Positions 18,537 to 26,774 of a stretch of 64,000 bases of DNA are shown here, one piece after another. Under the pieces are notes generated by a model that was not told where the DNA came from, did not search any database, and saw only the letters and a program-made list of their open reading frames with translations. The translations under genes and the position numbers were made by a program. Within the stretch, counting starts at the first letter, position 1; every line of letters begins with the position of its first letter. The stretch is from Klebsiella oxytoca (GTDB lineage: Bacteria > Pseudomonadota > Gammaproteobacteria > Enterobacterales > Enterobacteriaceae), in NCBI RefSeq assembly GCF_009707385.1, contig NZ_CP046115.1, positions 682,001 through 746,000 on the forward strand. Reading direction: 5' to 3'.

Positions 18537-19445
18537 ATGATTAATCTCCAGGGGCTGGATCTCAATTTGCTGCGCACGCTGAACGTCCTGCTCAGCGAAA
18601 ATAACGTCACCCGCGCGGCGCAGCGCCTCAATTTGTCGCAGCCGTCGGTCAGCGTCCAGCTGGCAAGGTTGCGCGAGATTTTCGCCGACCCGCTGCTGCT
18701 GCCGGGGCCGCGCGGAATGCAGCCCACTGCCCGCGCCGATGAACTGCGCGGGCCGCTGCGCGATGCGCTGCTGGCGCTGGAGCTGGCGGTAGCGCCGGTT
18801 CAGCCTTTCGACCCGGCCACGGCGGCGCAGACCTGGCGGGTGGCGGCGACCGACTATATGGCGTCGGCGATTTTGCTGCCGGCGCTCAATGCGCTGCGTA
18901 TTGCCTCGCCGGCCAGCCGTCTGGCGCTGTTTGAGCTGCAGCCCGCGCGGCTGGTTCAGCAGGCGGATCGCGACGAAGTGGATCTGTTTTTTCACACGCG
19001 CGACGGCGCCCCGCCCGGGCTGCATCAGCGTTTGCTGTTTCGCGAACGCTACGTGCTGGCGGGCAGAGCAGGGCACCCGGCGCTGCGGTCGGCGTTAACT
19101 CTGGCGCAGTTCTGCCAGCTGGAGCAGGTGATTGTCTCGCCGGACGGCGGGGGATTCAGCGCCGCGACCGATAGCGCGCTGGCGAATCTCGGGCTGACGC
19201 GGCGGGTTGTCCTTTCCGTGCCACATTTCCTGTTTATGCTGGAGACGCTGCGCAATAGCGAGCTGGTGGCGGTGCTGCCGGAGCGGCTGGTGCGCGGAGC
19301 AGAGGGGCTGACGGTGGTCGAACCGCCGCTGGCGGTCGCCGGGTTTGAGATGCTGATGCTGTGGCACGAGCGCTGGCACCGCGATCCGGCGCACCGGTGG
19401 CTGCGCCAGCAAATCGTAAGGTCATTAGAGGAGAAGCCATGTTAA
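18537..19445 (+). CDS. LysR family transcriptional regulator upstream of fosA
   Basis: About 302 residues from ATG 18537 ([21 protein letters not shown]), which follows AGGT by six bases; an ATG at 18522 is in frame. The N-terminal winged helix is canonical ([33 protein letters not shown]). The effector domain follows. The stop codon overlaps the fosA start by seven bases, so both are co-transcribed, an arrangement I recall around chromosomal fosA in Klebsiella. It is divergent from the oxidoreductase gene, its most likely classical target. Confidence 0.9.
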   Translation: MINLQGLDLNLLRTLNVLLSENNVTRAAQRLNLSQPSVSVQLARLREIFADPLLLPGPRGMQPTARADELRGPLRDALLALELAVAPVQPFDPATAAQTWRVAATDYMASAILLPALNALRIASPASRLALFELQPARLVQQADRDEVDLFFHTRDGAPPGLHQRLLFRERYVLAGRAGHPALRSALTLAQFCQLEQVIVSPDGGGFSAATDSALANLGLTRRVVLSVPHFLFMLETLRNSELVAVLPERLVRGAEGLTVVEPPLAVAGFEMLMLWHERWHRDPAHRWLRQQIVRSLEEKPC

Positions 19446-19858
19446 GCGGATTAAATCACCTGACCCTGGCGGTCAGCCAGCTGGCGCCGAGCGTGGCGTT
19501 TTATCAGCAGCTGCCGGGGATGACGCTGCACGCCTGCTGGGATAACGGTGCGTATTTTTCCTGCGGCGACCTCTGGCTGTGCCTGTCGCTGGACCCGCAG
19601 CGGCGCGTTACCCCGCCGGAGGAGAGCGACTACACCCACTACGCGTTCAGCATTGCGGAGGAGGATTTCGCGCTTTTTGCCGGGCGGCTGAATGCGGCTG
19701 GCGTGCCGGTTTGGAAAACCAACAAAAGCGAAGGCGCGTCGCACTACTTCCTCGATCCGGACGGCCACAAGCTGGAGCTGCACGTCGGTAGCCTCGCTCA
19801 GCGTCTGGCGGCGTGCCGGAAGCAGCCCTATAAAGGTATGGTGTTTTTTGGCAAGTGA
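19439..19858 (+). CDS. fosA: FosA fosfomycin-inactivating glutathione transferase
   Basis: Mn(II)- and K(+)-dependent enzyme adding glutathione to fosfomycin. The 139 residues match chromosomal Klebsiella FosA. Metal ligands are all in place: H7 (GLNHLTL), H67 (YTHYAF) and E113 (HKLELH). TNKSEG (94-99) is the potassium/phosphonate region. ATG 19439 lies within the 3' end of the LysR gene after GAGGAGAAG, so translation is coupled. Intrinsic reduced fosfomycin susceptibility is predicted. No mobile element is near, arguing for a resident gene. Confidence 0.97.
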   Translation: MLSGLNHLTLAVSQLAPSVAFYQQLPGMTLHACWDNGAYFSCGDLWLCLSLDPQRRVTPPEESDYTHYAFSIAEEDFALFAGRLNAAGVPVWKTNKSEGASHYFLDPDGHKLELHVGSLAQRLAACRKQPYKGMVFFGK

Positions 19859-19865
19859 GCGGCCA

Positions 19866-20300
19866 TATTTCCCCGGAGGCGGCGCTTAACGCGCCTTGTC
19901 CGGGCTACCGGCCCGTGCGCTTGGGTAGCCCGGCTAAGCGCAGCGCGAGCCGGGAAGAACATCTGAAGCGGCATTGCGCATTGTTTCCCGGAGGCGGCGC
20001 TTAACGCGCCTTGTCCGGGCTATCGGCCCGTGCGCTTGGGTAGCCCGGCTAAGCGCAGCGCGAGCCGGGAAGATAATCTGAAGCGGCATTGCGCGCTGTT
20101 CCCGGAGGCGGCGCTTAACGCGCCTTGTCCGGGCTACCGGCCCGTGCGCTTGGGTAGCCCGGCTAAGCGCAGCGCGAGCCGGGAAGAACATCTGAAGCGG
20201 CATTGCGTACTGTTTCCCGGAGGCGTCACTCGACGCGCCTTGCCCGGGCTACCGGCCCGTGCGCTTGGGTAGCCCGGCTAAGCGCAGTGCGAGCCGGGGA
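19866..20300. repeat. BIME/REP array, four units of about 115 bp
   Basis: Units begin with cccggaggcggcgcttaac at 19872, 19987, 20101 and a diverged one at 20216 (spacing 115, 114, 115). Each unit holds two inverted REP-like modules (ggaggcggcgc...gtccgggcta and tagcccggctaagcgcagc) and a 20-base linker (catctgaagcggcattgcg). Units are nearly identical. It fills the convergent gap between fosA and the permease gene and probably acts as a bidirectional transcript end. Apparent ORFs here are artefacts of the repeat. Confidence 0.88.
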
Positions 20301-20311
20301 GATAAATCGCG

Positions 20312-21655
20312 CTAGCCTTCCAGCTTCAGTTCCACATCGCGCTTGAGCACCAGGCGCATTAGCAGGTAATAGACCACGCCAACCGCCAGCCAGCTCAGCC
20401 CAAGCACTTTGGCCTGCACGTCCATTTCATAAATAACAAAGCCGATAATGCACAGACCTACCACCGGGAACAGCAGGTGTACCACCAGATTGCGTGATTT
20501 CTGGCGAATGATGTAATGGTTTATCACGGCGATATGCAGCACCAGGAAGCCCATCAGCGCGCCGAAGTTCACCAGACGGCTGAGGTTATCGATATCGCCA
20601 TAGAACCGGAGGCCGGAAGCCAGCGAAATCAGCGCCACAAACAGGGTGCTGACGTAAGGCGTTTTCAGCCGCGGATGCACTTTCGCCAGCAGCTGCGGCA
20701 GCTGCTTATCGCGCGCCATCGCAAACAGAATGCGCGACACGGCGGCCTGCGCCACCAGCGCGTTGGCAATGCCCCAGGAGATCACCGTCGACCACATGGT
20801 GACATACTTCAGCCAGCCGCCGCCCGCCAGATTAGCGGTATCGTAGAAGGCAGTATCGAGGCTGCTGAACGTCATGCCCTGTGCCAGGTCGGCGGCAATC
20901 CAGGTCTGCAGGATAAACAGCGACCCCACCAGCATCAGCGCGCCCAGCGATGCCTTACCCACGGTATCCACCCCGCCTTTCGTTTCTTCCGAAAGCGTGG
21001 AGATCCCGTCGAAGCCGAGGAACGAGAGCACGGCGATGGAGACCGCGCCCATCACCAGCGGCAGGCTGAACTTATCGGCGTTATAGAGCGGGTCGAGGGT
21101 CAGATGGCCCGCCCCGGCGCCGGAGTAGAGCGCAATCAGCCCCAGCACGACGAACACCGACAGCACCACGATCTCCGCGATCAGTATCGTGTTATTGGCG
21201 CGTGCGGTAAAGGTAATGCCGCGCAGGTTAATCAGGCTGTTGATGGTAATAAAGCCGACAATCCACAGCCATCCCGGCACGCCCGGCAGCATGGGCGCTA
21301 ACGCCGCCGCGCTGACGATATAGAGCAGCGACGGCACCAGAATATAGTCCAGCAGGATCAGCCATCCGGCAAAAAAGCCAACAATGGGATGAATACCGCG
21401 TTGGGCATATGCGTATACCGAACCAGAAACAGGGAAGGCGCGCGACATCGACCAGTAGCTCATGGCGGTAAAGAACATCGCCACCATACCGATGAGATAG
21501 GCCAGCGCCACCATGCCCTGCGCGCCGTCCCAGACGTAGCCAAAGACGCCAAACGGGGCGATGGGCACCATAAAAATCATGCCGTAGACCAGCAGGTCGC
21601 GGAACGTCAGCGCCCGGTGCAGCTCCTGCTTATAGCCAAATTGTTCAACGCTCAT
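20312..21655 (-). CDS. APC family amino acid/polyamine permease
   Basis: Inner-membrane transporter of 447 residues with about 12 hydrophobic helices. YGMIFMVPIAPFGVFGYV near residue 25 and LSFLGFDGISTLSEETKGG (about 215-235) are the APC substrate/ion-site signatures. It overlaps the formamidase gene by four bases (ATGA), so both form an operon. Import of an amide or amino acid that the hydrolase then deamidates is the likely logic; the substrate is not known. Confidence 0.88.
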   Translation of the reverse strand: MSVEQFGYKQELHRALTFRDLLVYGMIFMVPIAPFGVFGYVWDGAQGMVALAYLIGMVAMFFTAMSYWSMSRAFPVSGSVYAYAQRGIHPIVGFFAGWLILLDYILVPSLLYIVSAAALAPMLPGVPGWLWIVGFITINSLINLRGITFTARANNTILIAEIVVLSVFVVLGLIALYSGAGAGHLTLDPLYNADKFSLPLVMGAVSIAVLSFLGFDGISTLSEETKGGVDTVGKASLGALMLVGSLFILQTWIAADLAQGMTFSSLDTAFYDTANLAGGGWLKYVTMWSTVISWGIANALVAQAAVSRILFAMARDKQLPQLLAKVHPRLKTPYVSTLFVALISLASGLRFYGDIDNLSRLVNFGALMGFLVLHIAVINHYIIRQKSRNLVVHLLFPVVGLCIIGFVIYEMDVQAKVLGLSWLAVGVVYYLLMRLVLKRDVELKLEG

Positions 21656-22572
21656 CCCTGTACTCCAGCGATGCTCAGGGAGAGCTGTTCAGCTACCGAT
21701 TTAGGTAACGCATAGCGGCAGGTTTTTAGCGGGTCGACTACCTGACAGATTTGCAGGTCGCCGGCGATGCTCAGAATACTGATCGCTTCAGCCAGCGTCA
21801 GGGACGTATTGTCGGCGATAAAATGTGCCATATTGCGGGTAGCCATGGCGGCGGCATCATCAAGCGTCTGGGCTGAAGCGAGGGTAAACAGGGTCTCACT
21901 GTTTTCGAGCATCGGCAGCGGCAGCTTGCGGTTTTTGACCACCGTCAGCTCGACCAGTACTTCGCCGGGAATTTCCAGACCGCAAACCGAAACTTCACCA
22001 TCGCCCATTGCGGCGTGTAAATCTCCCAATCCGAACAGCGCGCCGGGCACGTTGACTGGCAGCCACAGGGTGCTGCCGGCGGTAATCATTTTGCAGTCCA
22101 TATTGCCGCCGTGGCTGTCCGGCGTGCCGCAGGAGATAGCTTCCCCGGCAGGCGCGACGCCAATTACGCCGACCATCGGATTGAGCGGCACGCGCACGTT
22201 GCCGGGCAGCACGGCATGGTCGTTTTCAATGGGCACGATAGTGACCTTCGGGGCATCAAGCTCGTCGCCAATCACCCCCAGCTGCGGCGCGGTGACCATC
22301 ACCGCCTGTTGGCTGGTCAGGGAAATACGCTTGATGGTGACCTTGAGCGCGTCGCCCGGCTCGGCGCCCTCAATGTAGACCGGCCCCGTCGCCGGATTAA
22401 CGCGTTGCCAGTCCAGCTCGTTAAATACGGCATCGGCGGAGGTGATTTGATCGGAGAAGCAGTCGCAGGTTTCAAACAGCACTTCACTGCCGCTGCTGAC
22501 GGTAGCGACAGGAGCGTTATCTCGCGACATGGCGTAAACCACTCGGTCTTTGGTTATTTTCATGACATTCAT
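21652..22572 (-). CDS. Acetamidase/formamidase family hydrolase
   Basis: Predicted to hydrolyse a small amide to carboxylate and ammonia. The 306 residues show the FmdA/AmdA fold: VYIEGAEPGDALKVTIKRI near 65, GTPDSHGGNMDCKMITAGSTLWLPV near 150, and LGDLHAAMGDGEVSVCGLEI with the conserved aspartate and histidine metal ligands. It is the first gene of a two-gene operon with an APC permease. A nitrogen-scavenging role is inferred. I could not see a convincing sigma-54 promoter upstream. Confidence 0.9.
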   Translation of the reverse strand: MNVMKITKDRVVYAMSRDNAPVATVSSGSEVLFETCDCFSDQITSADAVFNELDWQRVNPATGPVYIEGAEPGDALKVTIKRISLTSQQAVMVTAPQLGVIGDELDAPKVTIVPIENDHAVLPGNVRVPLNPMVGVIGVAPAGEAISCGTPDSHGGNMDCKMITAGSTLWLPVNVPGALFGLGDLHAAMGDGEVSVCGLEIPGEVLVELTVVKNRKLPLPMLENSETLFTLASAQTLDDAAAMATRNMAHFIADNTSLTLAEAISILSIAGDLQICQVVDPLKTCRYALPKSVAEQLSLSIAGVQG

Positions 22573-22917
22573 CCCGGTTATATTGTTGCGTTTTTTTATA
22601 TTTAGAATTTCCCGTATAGGGAATGAGTGAATGTATCGGGATTATTATGGGAAGGCAATCGGGGCAGCTTTATCAAAAATAAATGATATATATTTGCTGG
22701 TGAGTCATGCGGTTAGATATATTGGTGGGGTTTTCTTATATGCTGGTTATTTAGCAAAAAACTTTTTTGTTATATTGTCTTTGGTTTTCATTTGCTAATT
22801 TTTTACTGCTATAGGTTTATTCTCCAGCATATTACGCTGTTGGATGCGGCAGTAAGATTATTTATATATGGGATAATATGAGCGCATTGTAAGGTCTTAG
22901 GTGCCTGGAGAAGAGAA
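22573..22917. promoter_or_regulatory. AT-rich promoter region of the formamidase operon
   Basis: About 345 bases of AT-rich sequence. A short palindrome TTCCC-GTATA-GGGAA (22609-22623), about 37 bases before the formamidase start, is a possible operator. No gene or RNA is recognised in the remainder. Confidence 0.35.
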
Positions 22918-23010
22918 ATCCCGGAGGCGGCGCTTGGCGCGCCTGTCCGGGCTACCGGCCCGCAGACGGCGGGGAACCGGTAGCCCCGGTCAGCGCAGCG
23001 CCGCCGGGGA
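22918..23010. repeat. Single REP/BIME unit
   Basis: Contains cccggaggcggcgcttggcgcgcctgtccgggctac and the inverted partner gtagccccggtcagcgcagc, the same modules as the arrays at 19.9 and 26.8 kb. It lies directly after the symE stop and may act as its transcript end. Confidence 0.8.
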
Positions 23011-23017
23011 ATTTAGC

Positions 23018-23353
23018 TTAGGCCAGCTTACGTTTCTGCCCGGCGATCGCGCCGATTAACGCCCGCACCTGCTTCTGCTTGCGTGCCGACAGCTTATGCA
23101 GCTGGCGCAGAGACTCTACCAGTTCCGGCTCCGGCTGCTTCGCGGTAATCACGATACAGCCTTCCATTACTTTGATATCGATTTTGGCGCCGGTGGCAAA
23201 ACCGGCAGCTTCCAGCCACTGGCCTTTCATGATAATCGCCGGGATACGCTGGCGATCTTCAAAGCGGCTCGCGTAACTGACGGTGCCTTTACGGTTATTT
23301 TCCGGGGAGACTTCTGGATCGGTGAATTCTGCAATAGAATGCGGGGTAGTCAT
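23018..23353 (-). CDS. symE: SymE family toxin (type I toxin-antitoxin)
   Basis: SOS-induced toxin family of E. coli whose synthesis is held down by an antisense RNA and LexA. The 111 residues contain the AbrB-like core [43 protein letters not shown], the family's diagnostic segment (about 26-70), and a basic tail. In E. coli symE flanks the hsd/mcr restriction island; here it lies next to hsdR and fic remnants, so it is a survivor of that island. No SymR gene can be called from sequence alone. The gene looks intact. Confidence 0.85.
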   Translation of the reverse strand: MTTPHSIAEFTDPEVSPENNRKGTVSYASRFEDRQRIPAIIMKGQWLEAAGFATGAKIDIKVMEGCIVITAKQPEPELVESLRQLHKLSARKQKQVRALIGAIAGQKRKLA

Positions 23354-23433
23354 GGTCTCTATTCCTTGTTAATAGGGATTGTGATTAGCGGGCTGGCCGT
23401 GTTGCCGCACGACCAGCTCGCGTTAAATAACAC

Positions 23434-23449
23434 CTGTAAATCTAAACAT
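23434..23449 (-). promoter_or_regulatory. Weak LexA-box candidate upstream of symE
   Basis: CTGT-N8-ACAT matches the LexA core CTGT-N8-ACAG at seven of eight bases, about 80 bases upstream of symE. It is suggestive because E. coli symE is LexA-controlled, but such matches arise by chance. Confidence 0.3.
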
Positions 23450-23513
23450 ATACTGAACTTACTTCAAACAGTAAATTTAATGAAACAATGAAATTCACTA
23501 ATGGACTAATATC

Positions 23514-24167
23514 ATGAAGGAAATTTTGGAACAATTTTTTAAATTTATTCAATACTGTATGGATAACGGTGTAATTGAAGCCGGGACTGCATTATTCATT
23601 GTCATGTGCATGATTGTATTTTGTTTATCTCTTTTAAAAATCGAATTCATTAGCAATATGATTGATACGATAAAAAATCGTCGAAAAAATGAACTCTTAA
23701 AAATACTAAGTAATAATTATACTTCTGCGGAGCAGAGACGTAGTGCAGAGATCGAGTTGAGTCGATTGCAAAACAAAGAGCTTTGCGGATTTGATGATGT
23801 ATTAAGGCAATGCTATTGTGTCGATTTAGCAAGTAAATATCATAATTTGGTGACTATATCATTTTTCAAGAAGTTTCAATCTTCCATCGTGATATGCAAT
23901 AGTTTTACGCCATCTATTAAGACTGGTGTATATTTGCGGATTGAATGGTTTCTTGGGGTTATATATTCTATTCACTTAATTTTGATTGCTGGTTTGTTTA
24001 TCTTCCTTTCTGCTTTGGGAAACAAAGAATTGTCTTTTTGGAAACATGGCATTCTTTATCTTATGGCGATGGGCATATTATGGTTATGTGTCATTATTTC
24101 AAAGCAATTTCCCTCTCGATTGGATATCAGATTACTGGAAGAAATTAAGAGACAGGAAGCGCAATAA
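23514..24167 (+). CDS. AT-rich hypothetical membrane protein (217 aa)
   Basis: I do not recognise this gene. The 217-residue product has a hydrophobic helix near residues 20-40 (AGTALFIVMCMIVFCLSLL) and two more near 140-165 and 172-195, with a charged, Lys/Arg- and Cys-containing cytoplasmic segment between (NRRKNELLKILSNN, KELCGFDDVLRQCYCVD). Base composition is strikingly lower in GC than all neighbours, indicating horizontal acquisition. It stands in the remnant restriction island beside symE and hsdR/fic fragments and is followed by a terminator. A defence or toxin effector is possible, but only from location. Confidence 0.6.
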   Translation: MKEILEQFFKFIQYCMDNGVIEAGTALFIVMCMIVFCLSLLKIEFISNMIDTIKNRRKNELLKILSNNYTSAEQRRSAEIELSRLQNKELCGFDDVLRQCYCVDLASKYHNLVTISFFKKFQSSIVICNSFTPSIKTGVYLRIEWFLGVIYSIHLILIAGLFIFLSALGNKELSFWKHGILYLMAMGILWLCVIISKQFPSRLDIRLLEEIKRQEAQ

Positions 24168-24183
24168 ACCAGTTAAATGAATG

Positions 24184-24212
24184 AGGCTGTGAACGTTATC
24201 GCAGCCTTTTTA
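24184..24212 (+). terminator. Intrinsic terminator after the AT-rich gene
   Basis: AGGCTG (24184-24189) pairs with CAGCCT (24202-24207), followed on the plus strand by TTTTTA. It starts 16 bases after the stop of the AT-rich gene. Confidence 0.65.
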
Positions 24213-24220
24213 ACTTAAGG

Positions 24221-24545
24221 TTACACCCCTTTCAGTAAATCAAACACCACGCGCGCAAAGCCTTTTGCTAGCGCTGGATTTGACAGATATTGCAACAGCA
24301 TCTCCTGCTGCGCTTCGTTGCTATCCATTACTGCATCATCAATGGTTTTTGAGAAATCGCCGAGCATCGCCTGCTCGCGAGTGTTATTGGAGATGTACGT
24401 CATCATGGCTTAGTTTTCCGATAATTTATCGCGCACGGTTGAGGCATAATTAATCATGTCCTTGTCCGTGAGGTTATCAGTTATAAAGAGTTCGTTCAGG
24501 CGTGCAAGGATATGTGAAAGAAACACTTCTTTCTTATCCTTTGGC
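24221..24545 (-). pseudogene. hsdR: hsdR remnant (C-terminal ~108 codons of a type I restriction subunit)
   Basis: Reading leftward from about 24545, DKKEVFLSHILARLNELF, DNLTDKDMINYASTVRDKL, NNTREQAMLGDFSKTIDDAVMDS and NPALAKGFARVVFDLL match the helical C-terminus of type I restriction R subunits. An in-frame TAA at 24410 interrupts the sequence (LSEN-stop-AMMTYIS), and everything upstream is lost at a junction with a fic fragment. Two short ORFs (24410 and 24221 stops) are thus one decayed gene. It is non-functional as restriction enzyme. It marks the E. coli-like immigration control region site. Confidence 0.82.
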
Positions 24546-24548
24546 TTA

Positions 24549-24981
24549 CCTTGCTGCACGCCATTATTGCCCGCAATGAGGCGCTGGAGTGGGGCATCTT
24601 TCGTGGCGAAGGTAAGGAGTTGCATTACATGCGCGCGTACATCTCGGCGAACTGGGGACGCATTTCCCGCCCGCAACCGAAGCAGGTGCGCCGGAATTAA
24701 ACCGTATTGTTGCCGAAGGCGTTAGCCAGATTAAAACATTGCCGCCGTTTGAAGGTGGGCTGGCGATGTTTCTGATCGGCGCATATTTCCAGTTTTTCTT
24801 TGACGGAAATAAACACACCAGTCGCCATATGATGAACGGCTGGCTGATGCGTCATGGTTATAATCCGATCAGTATCCCCGCCGCGCGGGCGCTGGATTTC
24901 AACAGCAAAATGGTCCGTTTCTATCACAGCAAAGATGCGAATGAGATGATGGCGTTTCTGGCAGAGTGCTACACGCTATAG
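24549..24981 (+). pseudogene. fic-like gene remnant, frameshifted
   Basis: Plus-strand codons near 24552-24640 encode LLHAIIARNEALEWGIFRGEGKEL. After a +1 shift near 24655, THFPPATEAGAPELNRIVAEG continues to FFFDGNKHTSRHMMNGWLM, a Fic-domain signature with the usual GNKR changed to GNKH. The C-terminus ends at 24981, overlapping the yjiR stop region by six bases. The N-terminal half is missing, replaced by hsdR sequence. AMP-transferase activity is not expected. The final 80 codons from ATG 24739 remain open but are unlikely to be a gene on their own. Confidence 0.75.
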
Positions 24982-26397
24982 ATCCGGCTCCATCGCTACC
25001 TTCACCGCCATTCCTAGCTGCACCATCACCTCTTTATGCTTCTCGATCGGCGGCAGGGCGCAGTTGATCCTTAAGCAGTTGCGATATTTCCCGGATGCTG
25101 AAAACAACGAGCCCGGCGCTACCTGGATCTTCAGCCGACATAGTTGCTTCGCGACGCAGACCATATCCACCTGCTCCGGCAGCTCGACCCACAGCATAAA
25201 GCCGCCTTTCGGGCGGGTAACGCAGATCCCGCAGGGGAAAAACTCCCGCAGCCAGCAGGTGTAAATTTCCATATTACGCTGATAGATCTGCCGCATCCGC
25301 CGCACATGGCGGTGGTAGTGGCCTTCGCGAATAAAATTACAGGCCGCCATTTGGGTGGAGGGAACGTTGGTACCGCTGGCGGCATATTTCATCTGCAGCA
25401 GACGATCGTAATAACGGCCGGGGGCAATCCAGCCGATGCGCAGCCCGGGAGCGATGGTTTTGGTAAACGAACTGCAGAGCATCACCCGGCCGTCGATATC
25501 CCAGGAATGGATCGTGCGCGGGCGCGGGTATTCGGTTGCCAGCTCGCCGTAGATATCATCCTCAAAGATAACGATATCGTGGCGCTGGGCGAGGCACAGC
25601 GCTGCCCGCTTGCGGGCATCCGGCATGATAAATCCCAGCGGGTTGTTGCAGTTAGGGACCAGGATTACCCCTTTGATCGGCCACTGCTCCAGCGCCAGTT
25701 CCAAAGCCTCGATGCTGATCCCGGTTTCCGGATCGGTGGGGATCTCGATAGTTTTTAGCCCTAATCCGCGCAGCATCTGCATGGTGCCGTAGTAGCAAGG
25801 GGATTCGACGGCGACGATATCGCCAGGTTGGCATACCGACAGCAGCGCCAGCGACAGCGCGCTGTGGCAGCCGCTGGTGAGCACCAGATCGTTGGCGGTG
25901 ACCACCGATCCGCCGTCGAGCATCAGGCGGGCGATCTGTTCGCGCAGCTCGCGACGCCCGGCCAGCTCGTCGTAGTTCAGCACTTCGCTAAGGTTGTGCT
26001 GAATTGCCCGGCTCAGCTCGCGCCAGATAGGCTTCAGGCTCGGCTGGGTGACGTCCGGCGAGCCGCCGCCGAAGGGGATAATCGATTTATCGTGGCGGGC
26101 GTCGAGCATGGTCAGCACCTGATCCCACTGGGTGATCTCGACGGGACGCTGGACCGGACGCGACATCGGCGGCACCGGCGGCTGGGCTTTACGCGGGGCC
26201 ACGAAATATCCGGAGCGCGGCTGCGGCACGATCAGCTGTTGCTGTTCCAGCGTCTGGTAGGCCTGCTGAACGGTGCTGATGCTGACGCCGTGTTCCTGGC
26301 TCAGGCTGCGTACCGAAGGCAGCTTTTCGCCGGGGCGATACAGCCCCTGTTCGATGCGTTCTGCCAGCAGGCTGGCCAGATGTTGATAGCGGGTCAT
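24976..26397 (-). CDS. yjiR: MocR/GntR-type regulator with aminotransferase-like domain
   Basis: Transcription factor of 473 residues: GntR winged helix at 1-70 (YRPGEKLPSVRSLSQEHGVSISTVQQAYQTLEQQQLI), a proline-rich linker (70-90), and a fold-type I PLP domain (SGCHSALSLAL, VPNCNNPLGFIM, PLP lysine in SSFTKTIAPGLRIGW). It is orthologous in sequence and position to E. coli YjiR, next to yjiS. MocR proteins bind PLP or PLP-amino-acid adducts. Four copies of a 9-base motif lie in the yjiR-yjiS gap, so autoregulation and control of divergent yjiS are likely. Confidence 0.92.
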   Translation of the reverse strand: MTRYQHLASLLAERIEQGLYRPGEKLPSVRSLSQEHGVSISTVQQAYQTLEQQQLIVPQPRSGYFVAPRKAQPPVPPMSRPVQRPVEITQWDQVLTMLDARHDKSIIPFGGGSPDVTQPSLKPIWRELSRAIQHNLSEVLNYDELAGRRELREQIARLMLDGGSVVTANDLVLTSGCHSALSLALLSVCQPGDIVAVESPCYYGTMQMLRGLGLKTIEIPTDPETGISIEALELALEQWPIKGVILVPNCNNPLGFIMPDARKRAALCLAQRHDIVIFEDDIYGELATEYPRPRTIHSWDIDGRVMLCSSFTKTIAPGLRIGWIAPGRYYDRLLQMKYAASGTNVPSTQMAACNFIREGHYHRHVRRMRQIYQRNMEIYTCWLREFFPCGICVTRPKGGFMLWVELPEQVDMVCVAKQLCRLKIQVAPGSLFSASGKYRNCLRINCALPPIEKHKEVMVQLGMAVKVAMEPDL

Positions 26398-26419
26398 GCT
26401 GTATCCTTGATCGTCGCCA

Positions 26420-26519
26420 TACAGATCAATAAACCAGTACAGATTGGCGGTAAAAATGAGGTCTGCTGTACGTTTTAGCGAATCTGTATGTTAAAGAAAA
26501 GTATTTTGTGAATCTGTAT
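26420..26519. promoter_or_regulatory. Four-site MocR operator between yjiR and yjiS
   Basis: ATACAGATC (26420-26428) and GTACAGATT (26437-26445) are direct repeats 17 bases apart. AATCTGTAT occurs at 26481-26489 and 26511-26519 in inverse orientation, 30 bases apart. MocR regulators typically bind such paired repeats. The target motif is read directly; binding by YjiR is inference. Confidence 0.65.
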
Positions 26520-26574
26520 TGTTTGGCCCCGGATCCGTGAAGATAAAGCCTCTGGCAAGGTGAGGAGGTAGAGG

Positions 26575-26739
26575 ATGGAATTTCACGAGAATCGGGCAAA
26601 ACAGCCGTTTATCGGCTTCGTATTTCTGGCGCGGGCGATCAAAAAATGGTGGCTTCGTGAACAAACACGCAGAACATTGCAGCGTATGAGCGATGAACAG
26701 CTGAAAGACGTCGGGCTGCGTCGGGATCAGATCAATTAA
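26575..26739 (+). CDS. yjiS: YjiS family small protein (DUF1127, 54 aa)
   Basis: ATG 26575 after GGAGG encodes MEFHENRAKQPFIG at the start and MSDEQLKDVGLRRDQIN at the end, closely matching E. coli YjiS (54 aa). The C-terminal half is a DUF1127 domain: basic and tryptophan-rich (KKWWLREQTRRTL) followed by the LxDxGL motif. DUF1127 proteins in alphaproteobacteria affect RNA-related stress and phosphate responses; the role of YjiS is not established. It is divergent from yjiR with the four-site operator between. Confidence 0.9.
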   Translation: MEFHENRAKQPFIGFVFLARAIKKWWLREQTRRTLQRMSDEQLKDVGLRRDQIN

Positions 26740-26774
26740 AAAATGCGATCTATCATCCGGTGCCTATCCATCAC

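Noticed and set aside
19866..20300. CRISPR array
   Set aside because: Period about 115 bases with internal inverted symmetry and no unique spacers; it is a BIME array. The same applies to 26775-27345 and the 39-bp repeat at 62225.
23354..23510. SymR antisense RNA gene
   Set aside because: An antisense RNA to symE is plausible by analogy, but no promoter or terminator on the plus strand could be identified with confidence.
24739..24981. Independent 80-codon gene
   Set aside because: It is the 3' end of a frameshifted fic remnant lacking the N-terminal fold, and the upstream frames carry the rest of the family sequence.
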